DNA of 64,000 bases from UBA8337 sp937907245. Lineage in GTDB: Bacteria > Pseudomonadota > Alphaproteobacteria > RS24. The stretch covers positions 1,740,944 to 1,804,943 of the forward strand of contig OZ244774.1 in NCBI GenBank assembly GCA_965219485.1. The letters are read 5' to 3'. A program made the position numbers and the translations under genes. The first letter of the stretch is position 1; the number at the start of each line of letters is the position of its first letter. Under the pieces are notes generated by a model that worked only from the letters and a program-made list of their open reading frames with translations, had not been told where the DNA came from and did no database searches. Below, in pieces: positions 44,419 to 53,398 of this stretch.

Positions 44419-45066
44419 TTAAAATAAATTGAGGGTGCGGCCGGTCAATGCCAGCGGCCAGCGGCCCAGCTCAAACAGTCTGTAACGCAGCATAAGCGGG
44501 TGGTTAAGGGCTTCTTCGCCGGCTTCCATATCATCTAAATGCGTCGCCTTCACAGCCGCCGCCACCAAGGCCAAAGCGCCACCATGCGCCGCTTGTTGCG
44601 CGGCCCCCACGGCCAAATCGCGAATAGCATCTGGCAATTCATCGGCCATCATCAGGGCTTCATCGATGAGCTCGGGCAGAACTTCTGCCAATTGAGCCGA
44701 TAAATGCGCCAGCATGACACCCAAACCTTCTTCGCTAACGCCCGCTAAGGCCTCTTCCATCAGGCCGGCGCGCAATTGCTCTTCGACCTCCCACGCCTCG
44801 GTGTTGAGGTCGAGACTGGCAGAGGCGTCCAGCGCGTCATCCCAACTCATCACGCCAATTGCATCGGCGTCTGGAAAGCCCAACATGTCGAGATAGCTGC
44901 GCGCCAAATAGGCTGTTTTTTCGTCTATCGGGTCACCCAACTCCGAGAACCAATTGGCCCGCACGGCGCGTTCGGCAAATTCGCGCACCGCCGAGAGAAC
45001 TGGAATTTCACTTTCCAGCGCCATAAGGTTTTCGGCATCCGGCTGCCACTCATCGGTGTCACTCAT
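44419..45066 (-). CDS. Conserved acidic helical protein of unknown function
   Basis: A 215-residue Ala/Leu/Glu-rich soluble protein with no signal or membrane segment. I recognise no family. It is predicted largely helical (EEQLRAGLMEEALAGV, VLPELIDEALMMADELPDAIRDLAVGAAQQAAHGG) and ends GRWPLALTGRTLNLF. It starts 8 bp after lolA and ends 16 bp before xth, so it belongs to the ftsK-lolA-xth operon. Confidence 0.8.
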   Translation of the reverse strand: MSDTDEWQPDAENLMALESEIPVLSAVREFAERAVRANWFSELGDPIDEKTAYLARSYLDMLGFPDADAIGVMSWDDALDASASLDLNTEAWEVEEQLRAGLMEEALAGVSEEGLGVMLAHLSAQLAEVLPELIDEALMMADELPDAIRDLAVGAAQQAAHGGALALVAAAVKATHLDDMEAGEEALNHPLMLRYRLFELGRWPLALTGRTLNLF

Positions 45067-45074
45067 AGGGATAT

Positions 45075-45704
45075 TTATTCCTCGTCTGGCTCATCATAGT
45101 CGATGGCGAAAACCGCCTCGTCTAATTTGTCCGTCGGTACAATTTGGGTTAGGCGAACTTGCGTCACTAGGTTTTGCACATCGACCAAGCGCCAAGCGTA
45201 AAGGGTTAAATCGGGGCGGGTAAAATAAAGCGTTACCTCGCCGGGCAATTCGCCGGTCGGGTCCTGCAGCGTTAAGGCAATCACGCCCTCGCTATCGGTT
45301 CGCTTGGTGAGCATGGCTTGGCTTATGCCATCGCGCACGGCTTGGCGTAGAACCGCCAAAGGCGTGAGACTTACCGGAAACCAATTGGGTTCGCCGCCCG
45401 GTTTTTCTTGCACGGCCACAAATTTACCTTTGACCGTTACAATGGAGCCGCTGTCGCCCGTGCCATGATAGGCAAAGCGCAAGCGCGCTGGCCATTGCAT
45501 ATGATAGGTGCCGCTGGCGGTTGTGCCATTGGGCTGGCTTTGAACAAAACGCCCGCTTTGTGGCGGGATGTTTTTAAGGGCCTGATTAATTTCGCTTAAT
45601 GGCACAAGTGCGCGTGTCTCCTGTGCGAAACTTGGAGCCCCCGTCAGCCCAAAAAGAGCAAGCCCCAACCAAAAGGTTTTATGTAAAGAAGAGAAAAAAA
45701 CCAT
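45075..45704 (-). CDS. lolA: Outer-membrane lipoprotein carrier LolA
   Basis: A 209-residue periplasmic chaperone that takes lipoproteins from LolCDE to the outer membrane. It has a signal peptide (FWLGLALFGLTGAPSFA) and the LolA body: SGRFVQSQPNGTTASGTYHMQWPARLRFAY is the typical half-barrel opening. The ATG shares one base with the ftsK stop (TGATG). No lolB is present. The DUF1329 proteins elsewhere in the window share the LolA-like fold, but this is the housekeeping copy. Confidence 0.9.
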   Translation of the reverse strand: MVFFSSLHKTFWLGLALFGLTGAPSFAQETRALVPLSEINQALKNIPPQSGRFVQSQPNGTTASGTYHMQWPARLRFAYHGTGDSGSIVTVKGKFVAVQEKPGGEPNWFPVSLTPLAVLRQAVRDGISQAMLTKRTDSEGVIALTLQDPTGELPGEVTLYFTRPDLTLYAWRLVDVQNLVTQVRLTQIVPTDKLDEAVFAIDYDEPDEE

Positions 45705-48103
45705 CAGTGTTTATCCACCAAAATTTCGCGTTTGCCAGATCCGTTCGGCGGACTAATGACCCCTTGTTCTTCCATTTGTTCGATCAATCCCGCAGCTCGA
45801 TTATAGCCAATTTGCAAGCGCCGCTGCACGTAAGATGTGGAGGCGCGCCCATCGCGGGTGACAATGGCAACCGCTTGGTCATATAAGCTTTCGCTGACGC
45901 TGACTTCCAAATCCGTGTCTTCTTCAGGCTCTTTGGTCACTTCTTCGAGGTATAAAGGTTCGCCCTGTTTTTTTAGATAGCTCACCACCTGTTCGACTTC
46001 ATCATCAGACACAAAAGGCCCATGCACACGCTGCACACGGCCCCCGCCGCCCATGAACAGCATATCGCCTTGGCCCAAAAGCTGCTCGCCGCCTTGCTCG
46101 CCAAGGACGGTGCGACTGTCAATTTTGGAGGTAACTTGGAACGAGATGCGGCTTGGGAAATTGGCTTTAATGGTGCCCGTAATCACATCCACCGATGGGC
46201 GCTGTGTGGCGGTAATTAGATGCACACCAGCGGCGCGCGCCATTTGCGCCAAGCGCTGCACTGCGCCCTCAATATCTTTGCCAGCCACCATCATCAAGTC
46301 AGCCATCTCATCGATGACCACCACAATGAACGGCAATACTTCGGCTTCAATTACCTCTTCTTCAAACATGGCTTCGCCGCTCTCTGGGTCGAAACCAGTT
46401 TGCACACGGCGCGAGAGAAGCTCACCGGTCTTTTGGGCTTCGCGCATTTTATCGTTAAACCCTTCGATATTGCGTACGCCGATTTTGGCCATCTTGCGAT
46501 AGCGATTTTCCATTTCCTGCACCACCCATTTGAGCGCGACGACCGCCTTCTTTGGTTCTGTGACCACAGGGGCTAGCAAATGCGGAATGCCATCATAGAC
46601 CGAGAGCTCCAGCATTTTGGGGTCGACCAAAATAAGCCGACACTCGGCGGGGGACATTTTGTAAAGTATCGACAAAATCATTGTGTTGATGCCAACCGAC
46701 TTGCCCGAGCCCGTGGTGCCCGCCACCAAAAGGTGGGGCATTTTAGTCAGGTCTGCCATAACTGGCGCGCCGCCGATATCTTTGCCCAGCGCCATGGTTA
46801 ATTTACTTTTGCCGTTTTCAAAGTCACTGCTCGACAGCAACTCGCGCAAAGACACAAGCTCGCGCGTTTGATTTGGCAATTCAATCCCGATTACATTGGC
46901 CCCTGGCACAGGCGCCACTCGGGCCGACACGGCACTCATCGAGCGAGCGATGTCGTCTGATAGGCCAACCACGCGCGACGACCGAACGCCGGCCGCCGGT
47001 TCCAATTCATACAAGGTTACCACGGGGCCGGGGCGAACCTTGCCAATCGTGCCGCGAACGCCGAAATCTTCCAGCACGGTTTCCAACATGCGGGCGTTGG
47101 CCTCTAGCGCGTCTTTGCTAAGCGCGGTGGTTTGGCGCGGTGGCTTATGCTCGGTCAACAAGCGCAAAGGTGGCAATTGATACTTGCTGGTTTTTTCAAA
47201 CGCCAGGCGCGGCTGCTGCTCGCGGGTCGCGCGGCGCCCTTTTTTTGGCGCCGGGCTCTTATCCGTCACTTCCACGCTCGGGCCCGCCGATATATCTTCT
47301 GCCGCACTTGAGATAGCTTCTTTCTCTTCCGTCGAGGCATCATAATCTTGCGGGGCAGGTGCCTGTTGAGGGCGTTTGAAAATTCTCTGGCGTAAGCCAA
47401 GTAAGGGTTTAGATAGGCGCGTTCTCAAACCGCCAAGCTTGGCAAATATTTGGCTTGGCTGGGGCTTAGGGCGAAGCAAAACACGGCCCAGACGCAAGCT
47501 CGTTTGGGCACAGAGCACGCCCCATGTCGCGACCGTGCGCATCAGTCCGCTGGCGAAAAGAGCCAAAAGACAGGCCATCAACCCAAAGCCGCTGGCCAGA
47601 GCCAATTCCATTGTTCGACCCGGGTAATAATGGATGGCAGCCAAAAGCATCTCCACCCAAGCGCCCATTAACTGGCCAAAGGCACCGCCATGAAAAGGGT
47701 CGTAGGGAGAGGCTTCGCGCCCTACCAAAGCGAAGGTTAACGCCATGAACAAAGGGGCCGCGCAAGCGGCAAGGAAGCGCCAATTAGGGTATGAGATATC
47801 TGCGCCGCGCAATTGGCGCGCCGCCCGAGCGCCAACAGGAAGCAAAATAAGCCAAGCGGCATGGCCAACGCTTTGCATAATTAAGTCAGCCAAATAGGCG
47901 CCAGACGTGCCGAGCCAATTATTAGGGCTTTGGGTGTTGCTGGTATTTAGGCTCGCGTCCTGAGCATCGAAGCCTAAAAGCGCAATGGCGATATAGACCA
48001 CCGCCAAAAGCGTGAGGCTGGCCGAAACGCGGAGCCATAGAACAGCCAAGAGTTGGCGCAAAAACGGGCCGATACGTCGGCGAATATCTTGCAGTCGGCT
48101 CAT
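45704..48103 (-). CDS. ftsK: DNA translocase FtsK
   Basis: A 799-residue divisome protein that pumps chromosomal DNA to dif for XerCD resolution. Layout: N-terminal transmembrane segments (about 20-200), a short basic/Pro linker, the RecA-like motor with Walker A GTTGSGKSVGIN and Walker B FIVVVIDEMADLMM, and the C-terminal winged-helix gamma domain (STSYVQRRLQIGYNRAAGLIEQMEEQGVIS). The start ATG 48103 overlaps the aminotransferase stop (ATGA), which decides it over an in-frame start 12 codons earlier. Confidence 0.96.
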   Translation of the reverse strand: MSRLQDIRRRIGPFLRQLLAVLWLRVSASLTLLAVVYIAIALLGFDAQDASLNTSNTQSPNNWLGTSGAYLADLIMQSVGHAAWLILLPVGARAARQLRGADISYPNWRFLAACAAPLFMALTFALVGREASPYDPFHGGAFGQLMGAWVEMLLAAIHYYPGRTMELALASGFGLMACLLALFASGLMRTVATWGVLCAQTSLRLGRVLLRPKPQPSQIFAKLGGLRTRLSKPLLGLRQRIFKRPQQAPAPQDYDASTEEKEAISSAAEDISAGPSVEVTDKSPAPKKGRRATREQQPRLAFEKTSKYQLPPLRLLTEHKPPRQTTALSKDALEANARMLETVLEDFGVRGTIGKVRPGPVVTLYELEPAAGVRSSRVVGLSDDIARSMSAVSARVAPVPGANVIGIELPNQTRELVSLRELLSSSDFENGKSKLTMALGKDIGGAPVMADLTKMPHLLVAGTTGSGKSVGINTMILSILYKMSPAECRLILVDPKMLELSVYDGIPHLLAPVVTEPKKAVVALKWVVQEMENRYRKMAKIGVRNIEGFNDKMREAQKTGELLSRRVQTGFDPESGEAMFEEEVIEAEVLPFIVVVIDEMADLMMVAGKDIEGAVQRLAQMARAAGVHLITATQRPSVDVITGTIKANFPSRISFQVTSKIDSRTVLGEQGGEQLLGQGDMLFMGGGGRVQRVHGPFVSDDEVEQVVSYLKKQGEPLYLEEVTKEPEEDTDLEVSVSESLYDQAVAIVTRDGRASTSYVQRRLQIGYNRAAGLIEQMEEQGVISPPNGSGKREILVDKH

Positions 48104-49332
48104 TTCGCCCTCTCTTCTATCGGGTGCGCATCCAAGCATGCTTTCAAGGTCAGCAAAGCTTCCCGAGTCTCGTCCAAAGACGCGACTAAAGCTACCCGTA
48201 AATAAGGCGCGCCGATGTTTTCTCCCGCTTCACTTGGCTGGGTCAGATAGGCCCCCGGCAAAACGCGCAACCCCGCTTCGCGCCATAGTGTTTGGGTAGC
48301 CACCTCGCCATCGCCCACATTGAGCCATAAAAAGAACCCGCCTTCGGGACGATAGAAGCCATAATCGGAACCGAATATCTGTTCGGCGATATCTAGTTTG
48401 GCACGATAGGCGGCGCGGTTTTCTTTCACATGGGCGTCGTCGGCCCAAGCCAACGCGGCCGCATGCAGGGTCGGCAAAGGCGATTGTGGGCCCGCCACCA
48501 TGCGCAATTTATGGAACCGCGCCATGACGCTTTTGCCACCCGCAACAAAACCCGATCGTAAGCCAGGCAAGTTCGAGCGTTTGGACAAAGAATGAAATAC
48601 CATCACCGGCGCGTCATCCTCTTGCGCCTCGGCCATTATCTCCAACATAGAGGGCGGCGGGGAGGCGTCGAAACGCGTGTCATAAATTTCGCTGTAGCAC
48701 TCGTCTACCAATAATAAAAAGTCGTGTTGTTTGGCCAGCTCATAAGCCCGACGCAAATAGGCTTTATCGGCAATGGCGCCTTGCGGGTTGGCGGGGGAGC
48801 ATAAATAAAGCGCGCGCAGATCCGCTAAAGTTTCTGGGCTCAGGCTTTCCAAGTCGGGCATGAAACCTGTCTGTGCGGGAGCGTCGAGGTAGCGGGGGGT
48901 CGCGCCGGCGGCCAAAGCGGCACTGGCATAGACCTGATAAAACGGATTGGGCATGGCCATCCAGCCGTTGGCTTTAGGGGGAGCAATTTGGGCGGCGAGG
49001 AATAGCCCTTCGCGCGTCCCATTAAGTGGCAAAATTTGGTAGGCCTCGGCCAAAAGGCCCTTCGATGGCCCCAGATTTAGGTCTAGCGAAAAACGGCGCG
49101 TTAGCCAGCCTTCCACGGCTGAGCGCCATTCCGACGTGCCACCAATTGGCGGGTAGCGACCATAGTCGGACACTTGGCTTTGCAGGGCTTCCAGCACAAA
49201 ACTTGGGGGCGCGTGTTGGGGCTCGCCGATGGCCATAGAGCGCGGCGCGGCGCCCGGCTCGCACCCGTCCAGCAGCGCCCGCAGGCGCGCGAAAGGGGAA
49301 GCAGGGAGGGCATCAAAGGGCCCATGGGACAT
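48100..49332 (-). CDS. Class I/II aminotransferase
   Basis: A 410-residue PLP enzyme with the fold-type I features SPANPQGAIADKAYL, the Schiff-base lysine in FHSLSKRSNLPGLRSGF and the phosphate-binding Arg in the C-terminal YLRVALVAS. Orthologues beside ftsK are often annotated as DapC-like succinyldiaminopimelate or aspartate aminotransferase; specificity cannot be set by eye. GGAGAG precedes the ATG. It is translationally coupled to ftsK. Confidence 0.88.
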   Translation of the reverse strand: MSHGPFDALPASPFARLRALLDGCEPGAAPRSMAIGEPQHAPPSFVLEALQSQVSDYGRYPPIGGTSEWRSAVEGWLTRRFSLDLNLGPSKGLLAEAYQILPLNGTREGLFLAAQIAPPKANGWMAMPNPFYQVYASAALAAGATPRYLDAPAQTGFMPDLESLSPETLADLRALYLCSPANPQGAIADKAYLRRAYELAKQHDFLLLVDECYSEIYDTRFDASPPPSMLEIMAEAQEDDAPVMVFHSLSKRSNLPGLRSGFVAGGKSVMARFHKLRMVAGPQSPLPTLHAAALAWADDAHVKENRAAYRAKLDIAEQIFGSDYGFYRPEGGFFLWLNVGDGEVATQTLWREAGLRVLPGAYLTQPSEAGENIGAPYLRVALVASLDETREALLTLKACLDAHPIEERAK

Positions 49333-49342
49333 GTCGTCTCTC

Positions 49343-49383
49343 CAAAAAGAAACCCGAGCGGCGCTTTTCGCCCCACTCGGGTT
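49343..49383 (-). terminator. Terminator between amt and the aminotransferase gene
   Basis: Minus-strand stem AACCCGAG/CTCGGGTT, an inner GCG/CGC pairing and loop AAAA, followed by TTTCTTTTT. It lies about 100 bp after amt and 20 bp before the aminotransferase ATG, so any aminotransferase promoter may overlap it, or readthrough may be regulated. Confidence 0.8.
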
Positions 49384-49480
49384 TGTTCGAATCAGCTAGC
49401 CCTACACTAACCCAGCCCAGTCACGCGGGTCAAAGGGCATAAATTAAGGCAGCCAAAGAGCCAAGGCTCTGATGGTTGGC

Positions 49481-50701
49481 TTATCCGCCAATACCAACAT
49501 CTGGGCTGGCGGCTACCTTATGAATAGACAAGTCCGCGCCTTGGCGTTCTTCTTCTTCGGTAAGGCGAATGCCGATGGTGCGCTTCAAAAGGCCATAGAT
49601 AATGGCGCCGCAAATGGCGGCAAACGCACAGCCAACAACCGTGCCGATGATTTGCGAAGCAAGGCTTACGCCCCCTAGGCCGCCGAAAGCGGCTTGTCCG
49701 AAAATACCGCAAGCGATGCCGCCCCAAGCGCCGGCCAAACCGTGCAAAGGCCAGACACCAAGAACATCATCAATTTTCAATTTTTCCTGGCAAAATGTGA
49801 AGGCATAGACAAACAAGACACCCGCAATGGCGCCCGTTAGCAAAGCGCCCGCCGGATGCATGATATCGGAACCCGCACATACCGCGACGAGACCCGCAAG
49901 TGCCCCATTGTGGACAAAGCCCGGGTCACTTTTGCCGAACCAAAGCGCGGCTAGCAGTCCGCCAACCATGGCCATAAGAGAATTGACCGCAACAAGGCCC
50001 GAGACGCCTTCTAGCGATTGAGCGGAGACCACGTTGAAACCAAACCAGCCAATGCACAACAACCAGCTACCCAATGCCAACCAAGGAATGGAGCTTGGTG
50101 GAAACGCGCGACCCTTCGGCCCATATCGACCGATGCGCGCACCGAGCAAAATAACCGCGGAGAAAGCCAGCCATCCGCCAACCCCGTGCACAACCACCGA
50201 GCCTGCAAAGTCATGGAAAGAGGCGCCGAAACTGGCTTCAAGCCAATCTTGGAAACCATAATTTCCGTTCCAAATCACGCCTTCAAAAAACGGATAAACA
50301 AGCCCAACAATAGCAGCTGAGGCAAATAATTGCGGTCCAAATTTCGCCCGCTCTGCAATGCCGCCAGAAATAATCGCTGGGATGGCTGCCGCAAAAGTTA
50401 GCAGGAAGAAAAACTTAATCAGCGATAGGCCTTGTGGGCCATAGCTCTCATTATCTGCGCCGCCACTAATGGTAGCTGCGGAAGACAAAAAGTCGACGCC
50501 ATAAGCGACCGAATAGCCGATAAAGAAATAAGCTAAAGTTGAAACGCCAAAATCCGACAAGATTTTGACCATCGCATTAACCTGATTTTTGCTGCGCACC
50601 GTGCCCACTTCTAAGAAAGCAAATCCTGCATGCATAGCGAACACAAGAATAGCGCCCATAAGAATAAAAAAGACGTCGCCGCCGATCAAATTATTTTCCA
50701 T
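49481..50701 (-). CDS. amt: Ammonium transporter
   Basis: A 406-residue Amt/Rh channel with about 11 transmembrane helices. Visible: AGFAFLEVGTVRSKN, the pore-region FHDFAGSVVVHGVGGWLAF with the first conserved His, and DDVLGVWPLHGLAGAWGGIACGIFG with the second conserved His pair region. The frame extends 57 codons upstream, but ATG 50701 has a purine-rich site and is directly followed by the first hydrophobic segment. There is no adjacent glnK, the usual regulatory partner. A terminator follows at 49343. Confidence 0.94.
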   Translation of the reverse strand: MENNLIGGDVFFILMGAILVFAMHAGFAFLEVGTVRSKNQVNAMVKILSDFGVSTLAYFFIGYSVAYGVDFLSSAATISGGADNESYGPQGLSLIKFFFLLTFAAAIPAIISGGIAERAKFGPQLFASAAIVGLVYPFFEGVIWNGNYGFQDWLEASFGASFHDFAGSVVVHGVGGWLAFSAVILLGARIGRYGPKGRAFPPSSIPWLALGSWLLCIGWFGFNVVSAQSLEGVSGLVAVNSLMAMVGGLLAALWFGKSDPGFVHNGALAGLVAVCAGSDIMHPAGALLTGAIAGVLFVYAFTFCQEKLKIDDVLGVWPLHGLAGAWGGIACGIFGQAAFGGLGGVSLASQIIGTVVGCAFAAICGAIIYGLLKRTIGIRLTEEEERQGADLSIHKVAASPDVGIGG

Positions 50702-50852
50702 TAGTAACCCCCAAGGTAAATCTAACGGGTTTATGCAATAAACGTGCCAAGTGCCTTTTCGCGCGGGAATCGAAGGCGGTTGCTGGCGTGCCTCCCAAAT
50801 CGAGCTCCAAACCGACATCCAGCCCGACCCCATGGCTGACACTTCGGTTTTT

Positions 50853-50891
50853 GCCTCAATTTTTTGGCTCAATTTTTTGCCTTAATTCTAG
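50853..50891. repeat. 13-bp tandem array between amt and the UbiH-like gene
   Basis: Three copies of a 13-bp unit (GCCTCAATTTTTT type) in the 311-bp gap between divergent amt and the UbiH-like gene. No gene was recognised in the rest of this gap. Confidence 0.75.
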
Positions 50892-51012
50892 GCGCTATGT
50901 TTTTCGATGCTCATTATTTAGGCAGGCGCTTTCCGGCAAGCTGTTCGCTTAAGCTTCGGCGGTGTCGCCCATAAGGCTGGACGCGTGGGCGGTTTTTTGG
51001 CACTGTCGCCCG

Positions 51013-52422
51013 ATGAAAAAGCCCACCAAACGAAACCCAAAACAAACTGCCAAACAAGCCACCAAACAAACGGGGGCAAAAGAGGCTCGTTCGTCGTCTC
51101 CTCTGGGGCCGGACATTCTGGTTCATGGCGGAGGGAATAGCGCAAAAATAACCGCTTTATGTTTAAGCGCCGCTGGGTTTCGCGTCGCCTTGCACGACGC
51201 GCCCGCGCCCGCGCTGCCAGATTGGCAAAGCGTTTTGGCGCTTAGCCCCTCGGCGCGCCTGATGTTGGAGACCCTTGGCATCTGGCAAAAATTAGACCAA
51301 CCTTCCGCGCCGATAACCGACATGCAGGTTTATGCCAGCGCCAGCGATATCTCGCCGGCTACTTCCAGTTCAGACGGGGGCGGCAAAAAATCCGAGGCTT
51401 TGTCTCCAGCCAGTCTCGGCTTCGGCGCGCCCCAGACTGGCAACAACCATGACGACGTAGAGGTTCTGGCGCATATCGTCAGTCTTGCCAGTTTAGGGCG
51501 AGCGATATCAGCGGCTCTGGACAGGCAAATTCTAGAGGGGCGCATCCAACGTTTGGCTGCGCCGATTGTCGATTTTTCAGCCAAAGAAAATCGCGCAACC
51601 TTGGCCGATGGCACACAAGTGCCAAGCCAGCTTCTCATCGATACACAAAAGACGCCTACCCCTTGGCGGCAAAAAGCGGCGGCTCGTCCGCTGCGCCATG
51701 ACTATGCGGCCGCCGCCTTAGTTGGGACCCTGCGCCGCGACCGAGCGCATGGCGGCATGGCACAACAAATCTTTTTGCCCAGCGGACCGCTTGCCTTGCT
51801 GCCGCTTCCTGTCCCGAAAGCGGGCCCTTCGTCTGCGGCGACCTATGCCATGGTTTGGTCTCTGCCAAAAGAACGCGCCGAGGCTTTGGCCAAAGTAGAG
51901 CCATCGGTTGTGGCCTATGAATTGCATAAAGCAACCCAAGGGCGCTTTGGCGCGCTATGCGTCGATGGCCCTTTGGCAGTGCAAGACCTGCACTTACAAT
52001 TGGCAGAAAATTTCGTCGATGGCTCGGTTGTGCTGCTAGGAGAGGCGGCGCATGTCATCCATCCTTTGGCTGGACAGGGCTTTAATTTAACCCTGCGCGA
52101 TGCCAGCCTATTGGCCGATGTCTTGTTCGAGACGCGCCAGCTCGGGCTCGCTTTGGGGGATGGTGCCATGTTGGCCACTTATGAAAACGCACGCCGCGCA
52201 GATGCCAAAGCAATCGCCGCGACAACCCACGGGTTGGCCTATTTATTCGGTGGTCGCATGGCGAGGCTAGCCCGCCTGGGCATGGCAATAACCCAACAGG
52301 GCTTGCAAAGAAACAACAGCTTTCGCGAACAGGTGAACGCACAGGCCAATAGTGGTTTGAGCGCAACCTCTCAGGGGCGCCCCCTCGCCAGACTTATGCG
52401 CGGGGAGCTGTTTGGCGATTAG
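51013..52422 (+). CDS. UbiH/VisC-type FAD monooxygenase-like protein, divergent FAD motifs
   Basis: A 469-residue protein of the UbiH/COQ6 family judged from the C-terminal FAD box LLGEAAHVIHPLAGQGFNLTLRDASLLADVL. The N-terminal Rossmann motif is aberrant (HGGGNSAKITALCL instead of GxGxxG-type GGGPAG), and the usual GADG motif reads LLIDTQKTP. A Lys/Gln-rich 40-residue leader precedes the fold. It may be a degenerate or repurposed hydroxylase; classical members hydroxylate the ubiquinone ring. ATG 51013 was chosen; an in-frame earlier start at 50962 is possible. Confidence 0.75.
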   Translation: MKKPTKRNPKQTAKQATKQTGAKEARSSSPLGPDILVHGGGNSAKITALCLSAAGFRVALHDAPAPALPDWQSVLALSPSARLMLETLGIWQKLDQPSAPITDMQVYASASDISPATSSSDGGGKKSEALSPASLGFGAPQTGNNHDDVEVLAHIVSLASLGRAISAALDRQILEGRIQRLAAPIVDFSAKENRATLADGTQVPSQLLIDTQKTPTPWRQKAAARPLRHDYAAAALVGTLRRDRAHGGMAQQIFLPSGPLALLPLPVPKAGPSSAATYAMVWSLPKERAEALAKVEPSVVAYELHKATQGRFGALCVDGPLAVQDLHLQLAENFVDGSVVLLGEAAHVIHPLAGQGFNLTLRDASLLADVLFETRQLGLALGDGAMLATYENARRADAKAIAATTHGLAYLFGGRMARLARLGMAITQQGLQRNNSFREQVNAQANSGLSATSQGRPLARLMRGELFGD

Positions 52423-52423
52423 G

Positions 52424-52479
52424 CGACAGCTTTAAGACGATAACTCTAAGACGGCAGCTCTAAGACGATAGCTTGCGCG
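52424..52479. repeat. 14-bp tandem array between convergent UbiH-like and Trm112-like genes
   Basis: Four copies of a 14-bp unit (CGATAACTCTAAGA type). The array starts 2 bp after the UbiH-like stop and runs over the stop and last codons of the minus-strand Trm112-like gene. Confidence 0.88.
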
Positions 52480-52657
52480 CATCTTCTGGCAACATAATGG
52501 GAATGCCGTCGCGAACAGGGTAGGCAAGGCCCGCCTCTTTCGAGATCAACTCATTGGCTTTCGCATCATAAGTCAAAGGCCCATGGCTTATTGGGCAGAC
52601 CAGCAGCTCTAGAAGGCTTGGGTCTAATGTCGCTTGTGGCTTGGTTTCATCCCTCAT
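52460..52657 (-). CDS. Trm112/YcaR family small protein
   Basis: A 65-residue protein with LLELLVCPISHGPLTYDAKANELISKEAGLAYPVRDGIPIMLPEDA, the bacterial Trm112-like (UPF0434) pattern. Eukaryotic Trm112 activates methyltransferases; the bacterial role is open. Only one Cys of the usual zinc pair is present (CPISHG), as in many bacterial members. The last codons and stop lie inside a 14-bp tandem array. It follows the LON-domain gene closely. Confidence 0.88.
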   Translation of the reverse strand: MRDETKPQATLDPSLLELLVCPISHGPLTYDAKANELISKEAGLAYPVRDGIPIMLPEDARKLSS

Positions 52658-52681
52658 GATGTATTCCTTCTTTGGCTTTTT

Positions 52682-53353
52682 CTATTGAACCGAATTATCA
52701 TTCGAGCCGCCTGATTGGCTCAATTGCGCCAGCACCATTTCGGTCAGCGCGATTAATATTTCTGCCCGCTCGCCCAAAGTAACGGCTTCCAACATGGCCT
52801 GTTTTTCTTGCGGCCCATAGGGGCTGATGATGCACAGACTATTGACCAAAGCTTCATTTCCCGAGCTTTCAATCGCTTCCCAATCGGCCTGCATACCGTT
52901 TAAGTCGAGATAGCGACGCAAAACATCTAATACGCCGTCACGATTGACGTCAAAGCTGCCGACTTCCGAAACCAAATCGCTTTCATAGGGTTTATAGTCT
53001 GCTTTGATTTGGCGGTAGGGCGTAAGCACGTCTAGCTCTTGGGCGACGCGGAAGCGGCTTACACCGGTTAGGGAAACAATAATGCGCCCCTCATCGGTCT
53101 CGCTAAAAGACGTAATGCGCCCTAGGCACCCGACCTGGGTTAGGGGCGGGGGCGTCTCGTCATCCTGCGGCTCTAGCGGTTGTAGAATACCGATAAGGCG
53201 ACCTTTGCCGAGCGAATCTTCAAACATTTTTAAATATCGCGGCTCAAAAATATTAAGCGGCAATTGTCCGCGCGGCAAAAGCAACACGCCTTCTAATGGA
53301 AACACCGGAAGGGTATCTGGCAGCTCGTCAGTGGTTTTATAAAATTGCGACAT
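52682..53353 (-). CDS. LON substrate-binding (N-terminal) domain protein
   Basis: A 223-residue protein consisting of a Lon N-terminal-like domain (LPVFPLEGVLLLPRGQLPLNIFEPRYLKMFEDSLGKGRLIGILQP, GCLGRITSF, ISLTGVSRFRV) without the ATPase or protease parts. Stand-alone LON-SB proteins are common in alphaproteobacteria next to thioredoxin and Trm112 genes; function unknown, perhaps protein quality control. ATG 53353 was selected for the conserved N-terminus. Confidence 0.92.
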   Translation of the reverse strand: MSQFYKTTDELPDTLPVFPLEGVLLLPRGQLPLNIFEPRYLKMFEDSLGKGRLIGILQPLEPQDDETPPPLTQVGCLGRITSFSETDEGRIIVSLTGVSRFRVAQELDVLTPYRQIKADYKPYESDLVSEVGSFDVNRDGVLDVLRRYLDLNGMQADWEAIESSGNEALVNSLCIISPYGPQEKQAMLEAVTLGERAEILIALTEMVLAQLSQSGGSNDNSVQ

Positions 53354-53398
53354 TACCGTCGGCCTTTCTCGCGAGCGATATCGCACGCGCCCAAAATT

